A DNA stretch of 64,000 nt from Bin87 sp965222895 (GCA_965222895.1 CBDCVB010000002.1:1054001-1118000); one strand, 5' to 3'; shown: positions 8,476 to 17,566, numbered from the stretch's first letter. Numbers and translations are program-made. Notes: generated by a model from the letters alone, not told the origin.

Positions 8476-9830
8476 TGCCCGCAGTCATAGTAACCCTGCT
8501 GCTGCCCTTTGAGCACCTGTTTGACCCCAGGACCTGGCGCAAAGCCCAACTCCTGGCCATGGGAGCGATCCTGTCTCCCGGCAAACGCACCGTGTCCTCC
8601 GCCCTCAACATCCTGGGGATTGGGCAGCACGGCGACTTCGCCGTCTATCACCACGTGCTCAACCGCGCCCGATGGTCGCCACTGCAACTGAGCCGGGCGC
8701 TGTTGCTGCTGGTGGCCGGGCGCCTTGGTTCGTCCACCGAGCCGTTGGTGTTCGGCATTGACGAGACGGTGGAGCGACGCTGGGGCCGGAAGATTGCGGC
8801 CAAGGGGTGGTATCGGGATCCGGTGCGGTCCAAGGACGACCAGGTGGTGATGACCCCCGGATTGCAATGGGTGAGCCTGATGTTGCTGACGCGTATCGGG
8901 TGGGCGGGTCGATACTGGGCGCTGCCGTTTTTGACCGCGCTGGTGGTGTCGGCCCGCTACGACCGGCGCAAAGGCCGCCGGCACAAGACGGTAACCGACT
9001 ACGCCCAGCAGATGCTGGTCTGCCTGCGCCGTTGGCTGCCGGAGAGGGACCTGGTGGTGGTGGCCGATGGCGGCTACGCCAAGCGCGAGTTCCTGCGGCA
9101 TTGCCAGAGTATGTCAAAGCCGATTGTCGTCGTCACCAAACTGCGCAAGGACGCGTCCCTGTACCAGCCCGCGCCAGCGCGGCGGCCCGGCCAGATCGGG
9201 CGGCCCCGGGTGGTCGGCGCGCGACTGCCCAGTCCCACGGCGGTGCTGGACGATCCCGCTACACAATGGATTCCCTACCGCGCCACCGGTTCCGACGGCA
9301 GTACCGCCATGGTCGAGCTCGCTTCGGGCGTAGCGCTGTGGTACCACGGCGGGCCGCCGCGCCTTCCCATACGTTGGGTCGTCATCAGATACCTGGCGGA
9401 GCGCCGCGGGCCCTATGCTTTACTATGCACCGACACCGAGGCGGAACCCCTGCGGATACTGCAGTGGTATCTGCTGCGGTGGCAGGTCGAGGTGACCTTT
9501 GAGGAGCTGCGGGCTCACCTGGGCATGGAAACCCAGCGCCAGTGGTCGGAACGAGCCATCGCCCGAACCACCCCCGCGCTCTTTGGCCTGTTCAGCGTGG
9601 TGACGCTGGCCGCGGATATCCTGATCGAACAGCGTGGCGCCATGGCGCCGCGCACCGCGGCGTGGTATGACAAAACCAGCCCTTCCTTCGCCGACGCCAT
9701 CGCCATGGTCAGACGACACCTCTGGGTGCAGCAGGGAACTTTTATGCCGTCCGAGCGCGAGCACGAATCGATAAAAGTCCCGCGCCTCTTGTACCACAGG
9801 ATGCTCGACACGCTAGCCTATGCCGCTTGA
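8466..9830 (+). CDS. DDE transposase, IS4-like superfamily
   Basis: 454 residues, starting at the ATG at 8466 inside the hairpin described above. It catalyses cut-and-paste movement of the surrounding element. The likely DDE acidic residues are Asp in FGIDETVERRWG (about residue 99), Asp in VVVADGGYAKREF (about 199) and Glu in WQVEVTFEELRAHLG (about 347). The last matches the Y-(2)-R-(3)-E-(6)-K signature of IS4-type enzymes (YLLRWQVEVTFEELR, with R for the final K). The ORF is intact and ends 15 bp before the outer end of the right repeat. The exact family (IS4 against IS701) was not resolved. Confidence 0.88.
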   Translation: MPTLPAVIVTLLLPFEHLFDPRTWRKAQLLAMGAILSPGKRTVSSALNILGIGQHGDFAVYHHVLNRARWSPLQLSRALLLLVAGRLGSSTEPLVFGIDETVERRWGRKIAAKGWYRDPVRSKDDQVVMTPGLQWVSLMLLTRIGWAGRYWALPFLTALVVSARYDRRKGRRHKTVTDYAQQMLVCLRRWLPERDLVVVADGGYAKREFLRHCQSMSKPIVVVTKLRKDASLYQPAPARRPGQIGRPRVVGARLPSPTAVLDDPATQWIPYRATGSDGSTAMVELASGVALWYHGGPPRLPIRWVVIRYLAERRGPYALLCTDTEAEPLRILQWYLLRWQVEVTFEELRAHLGMETQRQWSERAIARTTPALFGLFSVVTLAADILIEQRGAMAPRTAAWYDKTSPSFADAIAMVRRHLWVQQGTFMPSEREHESIKVPRLLYHRMLDTLAYAA

Positions 9831-9845
9831 TTGTACAAAGCCGAG

Positions 9846-10611
9846 ACCCAATCAGAGTCCCAAGAAACCCCCGTTGGCGTTACTGGTTTTCGACGTGGTT
9901 CTGCTCCCGCCACTCGCAGACTTCGCGGTGGGCAACATCACCGTCCCAGATATCGGTCGCCCATTCGTGCAAGGCGAATGGATTCCGGTAGCGGCCCTAG
10001 TGCGTAATCTCGGCCCGTCTCCGGGACGCGGGACATTGACATTGAAAGACGCGACTGACGGTACCCATCGGGCGAACATGTACGAGCGCTCAATATCCCT
10101 GGAACCGGGCGAATCCCGTTGGGTGGAATTCACCTGGAAATCGTTGCGCTACGATCCGGGTGAGCGCCACCTGCGTATGGTAGCGGACGGGCATTACGAT
10201 CCAACCCGCCACAACAACCGCAGCCAGCTGGCGACCGTAGCGCTGCTTCCGAACAAGGACATCATCATCGGTTTCGGCGACGATTCCGCCGATGCCCTTG
10301 TCTTCAAAGACGCCAGACCACCCGCCCTGCAAACCACCGGAGATGCCCTCGACCAGATTGTGGCATTGGACACCGGCGCATACCAAGCTCTACGCCTCGC
10401 TGTTCCGGAAATCAGTTCGCCAATGCTCGCCGCCCACAATCCGGTCTCAGGTCGGGATTTCGCAGCTACCGCCCAAGTTGTCATGGCAATGCATCGTTTG
10501 CATCGAGCCGCTTACCGGTCGGCACGCCATTGCTCTGACTTGCAACGTCGCCTGGGCAACAGCCACCCGAGGGCCGTTTTGTGTCCTGCCGCGCCGGCCT
10601 TGTTGCGTTGA
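9846..10611 (+). pseudogene. Detached C-terminal part of the CARDB surface protein
   Basis: Once the IS and one target copy are removed, this reading frame continues the gene that starts at 2740. It reads NQSPKKPPLALLVFDVVLLPP, then another CARDB-like module (VGNITVPDIGRPFVQGEWIPVAALV) with the usual turn (FTWKSLRYDPGERHLRM). Some 60 further residues follow before the stop at 10611, just 7 bp from the stop of the convergent gene. The last 50 residues are Arg- and His-rich and may be out of the ancestral frame. An ATG at 9820 inside the IS could start a 263-residue fragment, but it lacks a signal peptide and a good ribosome site, so it is probably not functional. Confidence 0.8.
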
Positions 10612-10618
10612 ACCTTTG

Positions 10619-13537
10619 CTATACGACGGCGTCCCGCAGCACCTCGACCAGATGGCGAGCGCGGCGGCCGGTGCCGTGTTCGACCTGTTGGCGACAGGAA
10701 ACACCCATCACCGCCACTTCCCAATCCGGTTTGGCTTCGATGGCGGGGAAGAGCGAAAGCCTGCCAATCTGCATCGATATATCGTAGTGCTCCCTCTCGA
10801 AGCCGAACGACCCAGCCATCCCGCAGCAACCGGCGTTGATTAATTCCACCTCGTAGCCAGGCGGCATTGCGAGCGCTGACAGCGAGTTGGCAGTGCCGAC
10901 CATCGCCTTTTGATGACAGTGCCCGTGGAACAGCACCCGCTTGGTCAGATCGGAAAAGTCCAGATCCAGCCGGTTCTCGGCCTGGGCATTGGCCAGGAAT
11001 TCGTCGATCAAGAACGAATTATCTGCCACCAGTTTGGCCTCTGCGCCGGGGATGAAATCCGGATATTCGTCGCGGAGCGTCAGCAGGCAACTGGGTTCAC
11101 AGCCGATGATGGGCACTCCTCGGTTGGCGAGGGCCACCAGCGGAGCCATGTTTTCGCGGGCTTGCTGACGCGCCTGATCCAGCAAACCCTTGGAAATCAT
11201 GGGCCGACCGCAACACCCGCCGTTGACCAGCTCTACGCCATATCCCCCGGCTTCCAGCAACTCCACGGCGGCGATGCCAATTTCCGGGTAGTTGTAATTC
11301 ATAAAGGTATCATTGTAGAGGGCCACGGTGCCGTATTTCGCCGGCGCCGTATCCTTGCGTTGGCGCTGGGCAAACCATTCCGGGAGCGCCTGTCGCGCGA
11401 ATGGCGGCTGCTTCCGTTGCCCGCTGATACCCAGCATGGCAGACGCCAACCGCCGGCCAATTCCGGTGCCGGCCAGCCAGTTGGTCACTGGCGCATAGCG
11501 GCTGCCCAGCTTGTTCAGGCTGTTGATATTCGCAAACACCCGCGACCGCAGCGGCACTCCGTGTTTCTGGTGATAGTGATTCAGAAACTCGTACTTCAGC
11601 TTGGCCATGTCCACACCGGACTCGCACTCCGCCTTGCACGCCTTGCATTCGAGGCATAAATCCAGCGCCTGATGCAGCCGCTGGTCGGTGATCGACCCCT
11701 CGGCGCCTTCCGGCATACGTCCCGACAGCGCCGCCCGCAGGAGGTTGGCGCGTCCGCGGGTGGAATGCTCCTCGTCTCGCGTCGCCATGAACGACGGGCA
11801 CATCGTCCCGTCCAGCTTGCGACACGCCCCCATGCCATTGCACATTTCAACCGCGCCTGAATAACCAAAGTCCGACGTGAAATCCAGCGTGGTTTCCAGC
11901 GCCATCGGTTGGTAGGTTGGCCCGTAGCGCAAATTCTCAGTCATCGGTGGCGTGTCGATAATCTTGCCGGGATTCATTATGTCTTTGGGATCCCAGGTAT
12001 GCTTCAGTTCACGGAACGCGTTGTAGATTTGGTCTCCAAACATCTTGCGGGTCCAGACGCCGCGCACGATGCCGTCTCCGTGTTCGCCGCTCATGGAGCC
12101 GCCAAACTCCTTGATCAGGTCGGACACCGCGTCGCCGATGGATACCATCTTGTCCACGCCATCCTGGCTCTTGAGGCTGATCATGGGGCGGATGTGGAGA
12201 CAGCCCACGGCGGCGTGGCCGTAGTAACCGGCGGTAGTTCCGTGGTCGCTGACAATCTCGTCGAACCGGCGCACGAAGTCGCCCATTACTGATGGGTCAA
12301 CGGCTGGGTCTTCCACGAAGGGAATGGGTTTGGCGTCCCCGCGTATGCTCATCAGCAGGCCCAGACCTCCCTTCCGGACATTCCAGACGGCTGCCTGGCC
12401 GGCCTGATCAGAAATGTTGGCGCAAGCGTAGGCCAACCCGATATCGGACTCGAGGGCGTCCATCTTGGCCCGCAACTCGGCGTCCGATTCCCCGTAGAAC
12501 TCGACAATCAGCATCGCCCCTGGGTCGCCTTCAATGAAGGACAACAGTCGCGACTGGCCCAACGCTTCGCGACACCGGTCCAGCACCATTTTGTCAATCA
12601 TCTCAACCGATGATGGATCGTGTTGGAGCACGCGCATGGTGGCTTCGCTGGCGTCGAAAACGCTGCGGAAGTGCAGCACTGACAACGCGGTCATGGTGGG
12701 CCGCTGCACCAGGTTGACCTTGGCCTCAGTTACCACGCACAGCGTGCCTTCCGAACCCACCACCATCCGTGCCAGGTTCACCGGGCCGTTGTTTCGTTCG
12801 TCGCCCAGAATGAATTCGTCCAGGTTGTACCCGCTCACCCGGCGCTGAATCTTGGCATAGGTGCGGTCAATCTCCTCCTTCTGCTCGCGGGCAATGCGCA
12901 GCACGCCCCGGTAGATGTCGCCCTCCAGCCCGCCGCCGCTGAGCCGGGCTTCCAGTTCGGATGCGCTCAAAGCCCCAAAGTGGGCGGAAGAACCGTCCGA
13001 AAGAATGACGTCCAGTTCCCGGATGTGGTCCAGGGTCTTGCCGTAGATGACCGAGTGCGCGCCGCAGGTGTTGTTGCCGATGCCGCCGCCGACGCAAGCC
13101 CGGTTGGCTGTGGTTGGGTCAGGGGCGTACTGTAGGCCGTGGGCAGCCACCTGCCTGGTCAACTGCTCCAGGATGATGCCGGGCTCAACCCGCGCCCACT
13201 GTTCCTCGGCGTTGACCTCCAGCACCTTGTTGAGATACTTGCTGAAGTCCATCACTATGGCGTGGTTGACGGTCTGGCCGGCCAGGCTGGTTCCTCCGGA
13301 ACGCGGCAGCACGGGGATGCCTTCCGTCGCGGCAAACTCCACCACCGCCTGCACGTCCTCAACGGTACGCGGAATGACTACGCCGATGGGCTCCATCTGG
13401 TAGATACTGGCATCGGTGCTGTAGAGCAGGCGGGTGTACGGGTCAAAGCGCACCTCGCCGGCCACGCGCCGCTCCAGTTCGTCGGCAATGTCCTGGCGTT
13501 CCTTGCCCCGGATCCTGCGCTGCGTTGCCGTCACCAT
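10619..13537 (-). CDS. FAD-linked oxidase fused to Fe-S (CCG-domain) oxidoreductase, D-lactate dehydrogenase type
   Basis: 972 residues, the usual size for this fused class. The N-terminal FAD-binding PCMH domain (about 50-230) has LPRSGGTSLAGQTV and NRACVGGGIGNNTCGAHS, followed by the FAD-oxidase C domain to about 520. The C-terminal part binds Fe-S clusters (MCNGMGACRKLDGTMCPS and CLECKACKAECESGVD). It ends with two heterodisulfide-reductase-like CCG domains (GGCCGRPM and AGCCGMAGSFG, plus HGHCHQKAM). The family oxidises D-lactate, glycolate or other 2-hydroxy acids and passes electrons to quinones at the membrane. GGGAGG precedes the ATG. The two LUD proteins at 33-36 kb belong to families also linked to lactate oxidation but are not adjacent. 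Confidence 0.88.
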   Translation of the reverse strand: MVTATQRRIRGKERQDIADELERRVAGEVRFDPYTRLLYSTDASIYQMEPIGVVIPRTVEDVQAVVEFAATEGIPVLPRSGGTSLAGQTVNHAIVMDFSKYLNKVLEVNAEEQWARVEPGIILEQLTRQVAAHGLQYAPDPTTANRACVGGGIGNNTCGAHSVIYGKTLDHIRELDVILSDGSSAHFGALSASELEARLSGGGLEGDIYRGVLRIAREQKEEIDRTYAKIQRRVSGYNLDEFILGDERNNGPVNLARMVVGSEGTLCVVTEAKVNLVQRPTMTALSVLHFRSVFDASEATMRVLQHDPSSVEMIDKMVLDRCREALGQSRLLSFIEGDPGAMLIVEFYGESDAELRAKMDALESDIGLAYACANISDQAGQAAVWNVRKGGLGLLMSIRGDAKPIPFVEDPAVDPSVMGDFVRRFDEIVSDHGTTAGYYGHAAVGCLHIRPMISLKSQDGVDKMVSIGDAVSDLIKEFGGSMSGEHGDGIVRGVWTRKMFGDQIYNAFRELKHTWDPKDIMNPGKIIDTPPMTENLRYGPTYQPMALETTLDFTSDFGYSGAVEMCNGMGACRKLDGTMCPSFMATRDEEHSTRGRANLLRAALSGRMPEGAEGSITDQRLHQALDLCLECKACKAECESGVDMAKLKYEFLNHYHQKHGVPLRSRVFANINSLNKLGSRYAPVTNWLAGTGIGRRLASAMLGISGQRKQPPFARQALPEWFAQRQRKDTAPAKYGTVALYNDTFMNYNYPEIGIAAVELLEAGGYGVELVNGGCCGRPMISKGLLDQARQQARENMAPLVALANRGVPIIGCEPSCLLTLRDEYPDFIPGAEAKLVADNSFLIDEFLANAQAENRLDLDFSDLTKRVLFHGHCHQKAMVGTANSLSALAMPPGYEVELINAGCCGMAGSFGFEREHYDISMQIGRLSLFPAIEAKPDWEVAVMGVSCRQQVEHGTGRRARHLVEVLRDAVV

Positions 13538-13618
13538 GCTGCGTCCCTCCCGATGCTAAACCACGTGAGCGCAGACAGGTTAGCGCACCGGGCCAACCGG
13601 GGCAACTTGGGCGCCCAC

Positions 13619-13641
13619 TCACGTGTACCCGCTTTGTCATT
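13619..13641 (+). repeat. Palindromic repeat copy 2, left part (split by IS110)
   Basis: TCACGTGTACCCGCTTTGTC followed by ATT matches the left end of copy 1 (1351 on). The expected continuation GCGAG is found only at 14857, on the other side of the IS110 element. Confidence 0.75.
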
Positions 13642-13686
13642 TGTATGTTGCAAGTGTCCCGCGAATGGGCCAATTTGCGGGGTAGG

Positions 13687-13841
13687 TGGGAGGGGCGCGT
13701 CGTCTGTCATTAGGTGGGCCAGGCTTGGCAGCTGGGCTGCACCGTCTCGCAGTAGGACACCCCTCCCATAAGGCGCTGGGCTGCTCCGAACGGATACATG
13801 GGTGGTTGTCCCGCAATGCAAGTGTGGAGGGTCCCAGCGCC
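13687..13841 (+). ncRNA. Candidate bridge RNA in the IS110 left end
   Basis: The 242 bp before the recombinase hold two consecutive perfect 9-bp stems: TGGGAGGGG (13687-13695) with CCCCTCCCA (13760-13768), and GGCGCTGGG (13772-13780) with CCCAGCGCC (13833-13841). Each encloses a large internal loop (64 and 52 nt), and the first also contains GCAG/CTGC around 13728-13740. IS110-group elements are known to encode a structured bridge RNA here, whose loops pair with target and donor DNA. RNA boundaries and loop guides are not established; this is a structural inference. Confidence 0.6.
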
Positions 13842-13883
13842 GCCATTATCACACATATCACACCAGGATCAGGGAGGCGACCG

Positions 13884-14828
13884 ATGATGCAATCGACGGC
13901 AGGGATTGACGTGGGCAAAAGGGAACTGGACGTGTCGGTGGACGGAGATCGCGCGCGATGCTTTGCCAACACGATGGCTGGGGTTGCTGAGTTAGTGGGT
14001 TGGTTGGGGTCCCAGGGCCCGCTGCTGGCGGTTTGTGAAGCCACTGGGGGATATGAAGGATTGGTGGTGGAGGCGTTGCGCCAAGGTGGAGTACCGGTGC
14101 ATATCGCCCATCCCAACCAGGTGCGAGCCTTTGCTCGGGCCTGTGGTTATCAGGCCAAGACCGACGGTTTGGACGCCATGGTGCTGTCTCGGTATGGCCA
14201 GGTCTTCCAACCGGCACCCACCCTGGCCCAGGAGGCGGACCGAGGCCAGTTGCAGGATCTGCTGCGCCGACGGGAGCAGTTGGTGGGCCAGCGCACCCAG
14301 GAGAAGAACCGGTTGTCCCGGGTTCACAATCCAGCGGCCCAGGATTCCGTACGAAGGCACATCGCCTGGCTGGACCAGGAGATCGGGATGCTGGATGATC
14401 AGTACCAGGAACTCCTGGAGCAGAACGTGGAGTTTCGGCGACAGGTTGAGGTGTATCGCAGCGTGCCGGGTGTGGGTGTCCAGACCGCCGCCGCCCGGGT
14501 CGCCTGGTTGCCCGAGTTGGGCCGGTGTGACGGAAAGGCATTGGCCGCCCTGTGTGGCGTGGCGCCCTGGTCTCGGGACAGCGGTCAAAAGCGGGGCTAC
14601 CGATCCACCCGTGGCGGACGCCGGCCAGTACGACGCGTGCTGTACTTGGCCAGCATGGCCTCAATCCGCAGCGCCGCGGGGTTGGGACACTTCTACCGGC
14701 AACTGCGTCAGCGGGGCAAACCGGGCAAAGTGGCCCTGGTGGCAGTGATGCGGAAGTTGTTGCTGCAACTCAACGCCGTAGCTCGTCGCGGTACCCCTTG
14801 GACCGCCCAATTCCCACCCACCACCTGA
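13884..14828 (+). CDS. IS110-family transposase (DEDD recombinase)
   Basis: 314 residues from the ATG at 13884, chosen because AGGGAGG precedes it and the protein then opens in the family manner (MMQSTAGIDVGKRELDVSV). The N-terminal RuvC-like DEDD domain includes GIDVGK, AVCEATGGYEG and KTDGLDAMVLSRYG. A central coiled region follows (QLQDLLRRREQLVGQRTQEK). The C-terminal Transposase_20 domain holds YRSVPGVGVQTAAARVAWLPELG and the serine-containing AALCGVAPWSRDSG with KRGYRSTRGGR. The enzyme recombines DNA at a dinucleotide core guided by the element's RNA. The ORF appears intact. Confidence 0.92.
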   Translation: MMQSTAGIDVGKRELDVSVDGDRARCFANTMAGVAELVGWLGSQGPLLAVCEATGGYEGLVVEALRQGGVPVHIAHPNQVRAFARACGYQAKTDGLDAMVLSRYGQVFQPAPTLAQEADRGQLQDLLRRREQLVGQRTQEKNRLSRVHNPAAQDSVRRHIAWLDQEIGMLDDQYQELLEQNVEFRRQVEVYRSVPGVGVQTAAARVAWLPELGRCDGKALAALCGVAPWSRDSGQKRGYRSTRGGRRPVRRVLYLASMASIRSAAGLGHFYRQLRQRGKPGKVALVAVMRKLLLQLNAVARRGTPWTAQFPPTT

Positions 14829-14856
14829 TCCTCTCTTGACACACAACACAGATACT

Positions 14857-14946
14857 GCGAGGAGCGTTGCGACGTGGCAATCTCGTTCCGGTAGCGACGG
14901 TCGTATCTTCTGCTTCGAGATTGCCACGCTTCGCTCGCAATGACAG
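14857..14946 (+). repeat. Palindromic repeat copy 2, right part
   Basis: GCGAGGAGCGTTGCGACGTG continues to GGCAATCTCGTTCCGG, closely matching copy 1 (1374-1410). The right inverted arm is GAGATTGCCACGCTTCGCTC, ending GCAATGACAG at 14946. With 13619-13641 it makes one repeat copy interrupted by the IS110 element. Confidence 0.75.
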
Positions 14947-15015
14947 TTTACGTAAAGGTATCCGCCGGAAGATGGGACGGGGGTGAAGGCATACCCAACC
15001 CGGCTAATCTGATCC

Positions 15016-15043
15016 AAAAAAGGGGCGGCTCTACGAGCCGCCC
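15016..15043 (-). terminator. Rho-independent terminator
   Basis: Read on the minus strand, GGGCGGCTC, loop GTA, GAGCCGCCC is followed by a run of six T (15021-15016). The 9-bp perfect stem lies 28 bp past the stop of the binding-protein pseudogene at 15072. Confidence 0.88.
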
Positions 15044-15071
15044 AGGTAATTATCGGCCAAAGACCGAGGCG

Positions 15072-16286
15072 CTACGGCGTCTCGAATCTGCCCGTGGATA
15101 CGATGGCTCCATCCGAAACCTGCCAGATTTCGATGGGACCCACCACGTCGCCGTGCTCATCGAAATCCACCGGGCCGGCGGCTCCCTGGTAGTTTATATC
15201 CTGCCCGGCGGCAATTAGCGCCAGGGCGCGAGCGATGCCCGCCACACCGGCCCCGACCTCTTCGCCGGGTGCATTGGAAATGGAACGCACCGCGTCCCGG
15301 ATGGCCGTCGGATCAGTTGTGTTGCCAGCCTTGGCCGCGGCCAGGGCAATCAGAACCACCGCATCGTAGGTTTCGGCGGTGAATGGATGCTCCGGTTCGC
15401 CGGCGCCAAAGGAGTCGGCGTAGGATTGATTGAACGTAGCCAGCGCATCCGTCAGGGGCGAATCCTGGGCTGTGCCGAATGTGCCGTCGAGCGCTTCCCA
15501 ACCGACTACTGCCATCATCTCCGGCGACTTGGTGGCGTCGACAAACAGGAAGGTGTCAGCATAACCGCCCTCGATGGACTCCCTGAGGTAGATTTCGGCC
15601 TGACCGGGATAACTGATGGCAACCAGCACGTCGGGGTCGCCCTCGGTGGCCCTCGTCAGCTCTGACGCGAAAGTGGGCTGGCTGTCCTCGTGAGGGACTT
15701 TGCCGGTAATTCTGCCGCCCAATTCAGTGAACGTTTCCTCGAACTGGTTGGCCAGGCCCTCACCATAGGCGTTGTTGATGTACATGATGGCGGCAGTCCC
15801 CTATCCTTGCTCGTCGGCCAGCCGACCCAGCACGATACCCTGGGCCGCGTCTGAAGGTGTGGTGCGGAACAGATAATCATGGTCTTCCAGCACCGTAATG
15901 CCGGGCGATGTGGACGCCCCGGTTACCTGCAGTATCTTTTTCGGAACCGTAACCGACTGCGCCACCGGAATGGTTACGCCGCTGGCCAGCGCCCCAATGA
16001 TTGCCACCGCGTTTTCCACGTCAATCAGCGCACGGGCGGCATCAACGCCCTGCACCGGATTCACCGCGGTATCGCGGCTGATGATGACCACCGGCGCGCC
16101 GTGAATGCCGCCGGCCCGGTTGACGTGGTCTGCCGCCAGGGCAGCCGCGTTACGGTGCGTCGGCCCGAAGTACGACAACGAACCGGTAAACACGTTCAGG
16201 TCGCCCAGAATCAACGGATCCAATGCCGGCATGGGCACTTCCACCGTGGTCTCCACATTTCCGGGCCAAATTGCCGGCCACCCCAT
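15072..16286 (-). pseudogene. Branched-chain-amino-acid-type ABC substrate-binding protein, broken by an amber codon
   Basis: Two pieces in the same frame, 161 and 237 residues, are separated by a single TAG (15803-15801) and five sense codons: RLADEQG, stop, GTAAI, MYINNAYGEG. Together they give about 404 residues of a Peripla_BP_6 (LivK-like) protein: LILGDLNVFTGSLSYFGP, AAALAADHVNRAGGIHGAPV, SGVTIPVAQSVTVPKK, HPFTAETYDAVVLIALAAAK. Such proteins capture amino acids, amides or urea outside the cell for an ABC transporter. No signal peptide or lipobox is seen before LILGDL, so the 5' end is probably also damaged. No permease or ATPase genes are adjacent. A sequencing error at the TAG would leave the missing signal peptide unexplained. 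Confidence 0.85.
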
Positions 16287-16399
16287 TGGTCAAATGCGAC
16301 GATCTGTGATTCTGTGATGTTGTGCGGCGTATTATATTGCGTCGTACTATATCACAGCAGGCAGAATGTACCACTAACCCCCGCATTCAGCAGCCGGCA

Positions 16400-17431
16400 T
16401 CACCGCGTTGCGGCCAGCTCTACCCCACTGAAATAACGTTGCACAACCCGGTCTACAAAGTTCTGGCCCATCACTTTGTAACCCTCGGCATCGGGATGAA
16501 GGTCGTCGGGTAACAGGTGGGCCAGGTCGGGGCCGAACAGTTCCAGCCCGTCCACGTAGTGTAGGTTCCCGTCGCCGTGGCCCTGCATAGCATCCACCGC
16601 CTCAGCGACTTCGACGCGCATCTGCGTGAGCGTGAACTCGGCGGCGTTGGGGGTGGTCTCCCGCGGCGGGGAGAAGATGGGCGAGATGACTACTAGTGGC
16701 GTGTCAGGGTGCTTCTCCCTCACGATGTGCACAAACCCGATGACGGCCGGCCGGAACGTGCGGATGTTCATGCTCGCCGCGTTATGCACGTTGATGCCCA
16801 GTTTCAGCGAAAGATATTCTGCCGGCAGGTCGCGAATCATGCGGGCCACCATGGGCTCCAGGTGGCAACCGCCGCCGTATCCCAGGCAAGTCAGGTTCAG
16901 GTCGCACTGCCGCGCCGCCACGCCCGGCCAAGTCTGGCTGGGGCTGGCAGCGGTGCGACAGTGGGTGATGGAACTGCCGTAGGTTACCCATTTGGGCCGC
17001 GCATCCTCGTAGCTTTCAACGGTGGCGCCATCTGATAGCTCCAGGCTGTTCAGCCGAAATTCGCCATGCTGCGGAAGCCACAACTCGACGAGCTTCGTAC
17101 CTCGCGGCAGGTAGTCAAAGCGGAAACCGTCCCGCCCGTCCAGGGGCGCTGAACCAAAGAACTCGCCGTCGCAGTACAGGTCTATGGGGCTGGCCGGGTC
17201 AGGATCTCCAACCCAGGGTTGCACCGACCCGGCCAGTTGCTCGGTATCGCTGCGGAACGAAATTCGCACTCCCGCCGGCATCGCGGCCCGGTCCCGCAGC
17301 GCGTCGGGGGGGAACAACGCGAGGTCGTCGAAGGGCAAACGCCAGGGCATCGTCCATTCAGCAGTGCGGTTGAATGAAATGGCCCCCTGCCAGTTCAGGT
17401 TGGGGTGGTCAGGTCGGATGGTCTGAGGCAT
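16400..17431 (-). CDS. SGNH/GDSL-family hydrolase (probable carbohydrate or acyl esterase)
   Basis: 343 residues, with AGGAGG a few bases before the ATG. An N-terminal jelly-roll-like domain (about 1-140) precedes an SGNH hydrolase domain. Block I is WVTYGSSITHC (nucleophile Ser near residue 155). A Gly block appears as LGYGGGCHLEP, block III as LKLGINVHN, and block V as LLPDDLHPDAEGY with the catalytic Asp and His. This order resembles two-domain esterases that deacetylate polysaccharides, but the substrate is unknown. No signal peptide is evident. The gene faces away from the GMC oxidoreductase. Confidence 0.82.
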   Translation of the reverse strand: MPQTIRPDHPNLNWQGAISFNRTAEWTMPWRLPFDDLALFPPDALRDRAAMPAGVRISFRSDTEQLAGSVQPWVGDPDPASPIDLYCDGEFFGSAPLDGRDGFRFDYLPRGTKLVELWLPQHGEFRLNSLELSDGATVESYEDARPKWVTYGSSITHCRTAASPSQTWPGVAARQCDLNLTCLGYGGGCHLEPMVARMIRDLPAEYLSLKLGINVHNAASMNIRTFRPAVIGFVHIVREKHPDTPLVVISPIFSPPRETTPNAAEFTLTQMRVEVAEAVDAMQGHGDGNLHYVDGLELFGPDLAHLLPDDLHPDAEGYKVMGQNFVDRVVQRYFSGVELAATR

Positions 17432-17536
17432 ATTGCCCTCCTGATGTGGTCGCTTGATGTCCTAACCGGCAGTGTAACGCCTGATCCAACCCGCCGGCGC
17501 CCACCCGATTGGGATGACATACCGAATTTGCACTAC

Positions 17537-17566
17537 GCTAAACGAGGCTAAACGGGGCTAAACGGG
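17537..17566 (+). repeat. Three direct copies of GCTAAACGRG
   Basis: GCTAAACGAG (17537), GCTAAACGGG (17547) and GCTAAACGGG (17557) lie head to tail with a 10-bp period. They are in the gap between the divergent SGNH hydrolase and the GMC oxidoreductase (start 17718). Spacing of one helical turn suggests a protein-binding array; function unknown. Confidence 0.6.

Larger units (their letters stand above)
8392..9845 (+). mobile_element. IS4-like insertion sequence, complete, 1,454 bp
   Basis: Terminal inverted repeats are CTCGACTTTGTACAA (8392-8406) and TTGTACAAAGCCGAG (9831-9845), 14 of 15 matching. They are flanked by the direct repeat ACCCAAT at 8385-8391 and 9846-9852, a 7-bp target duplication (8 bp if the next C is counted). 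Removing the element and one ACCCAAT rejoins the host reading frame exactly (VIPN then QSPKKP). One transposase gene fills the element. The intact ends, gene and duplication indicate a recent, probably still active insertion. Confidence 0.92.
13642..14856 (+). mobile_element. IS110-family element, about 1,215 bp, inserted in a palindromic repeat
   Basis: The ends are inferred from where the interrupted genomic repeat breaks (after TTTGTCATT at 13641) and resumes (GCGAGGAGCG at 14857), within 1-2 bp. As usual for IS110 there are no clean terminal inverted repeats. A weak match exists between TGTATGTTGCAAGTGTC at the left and the complement of GACACACAACACAGATA at the right. The element has one recombinase gene and a 242-bp non-coding left end. 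Insertion into REP-like palindromes is well known for this family. Confidence 0.8.
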
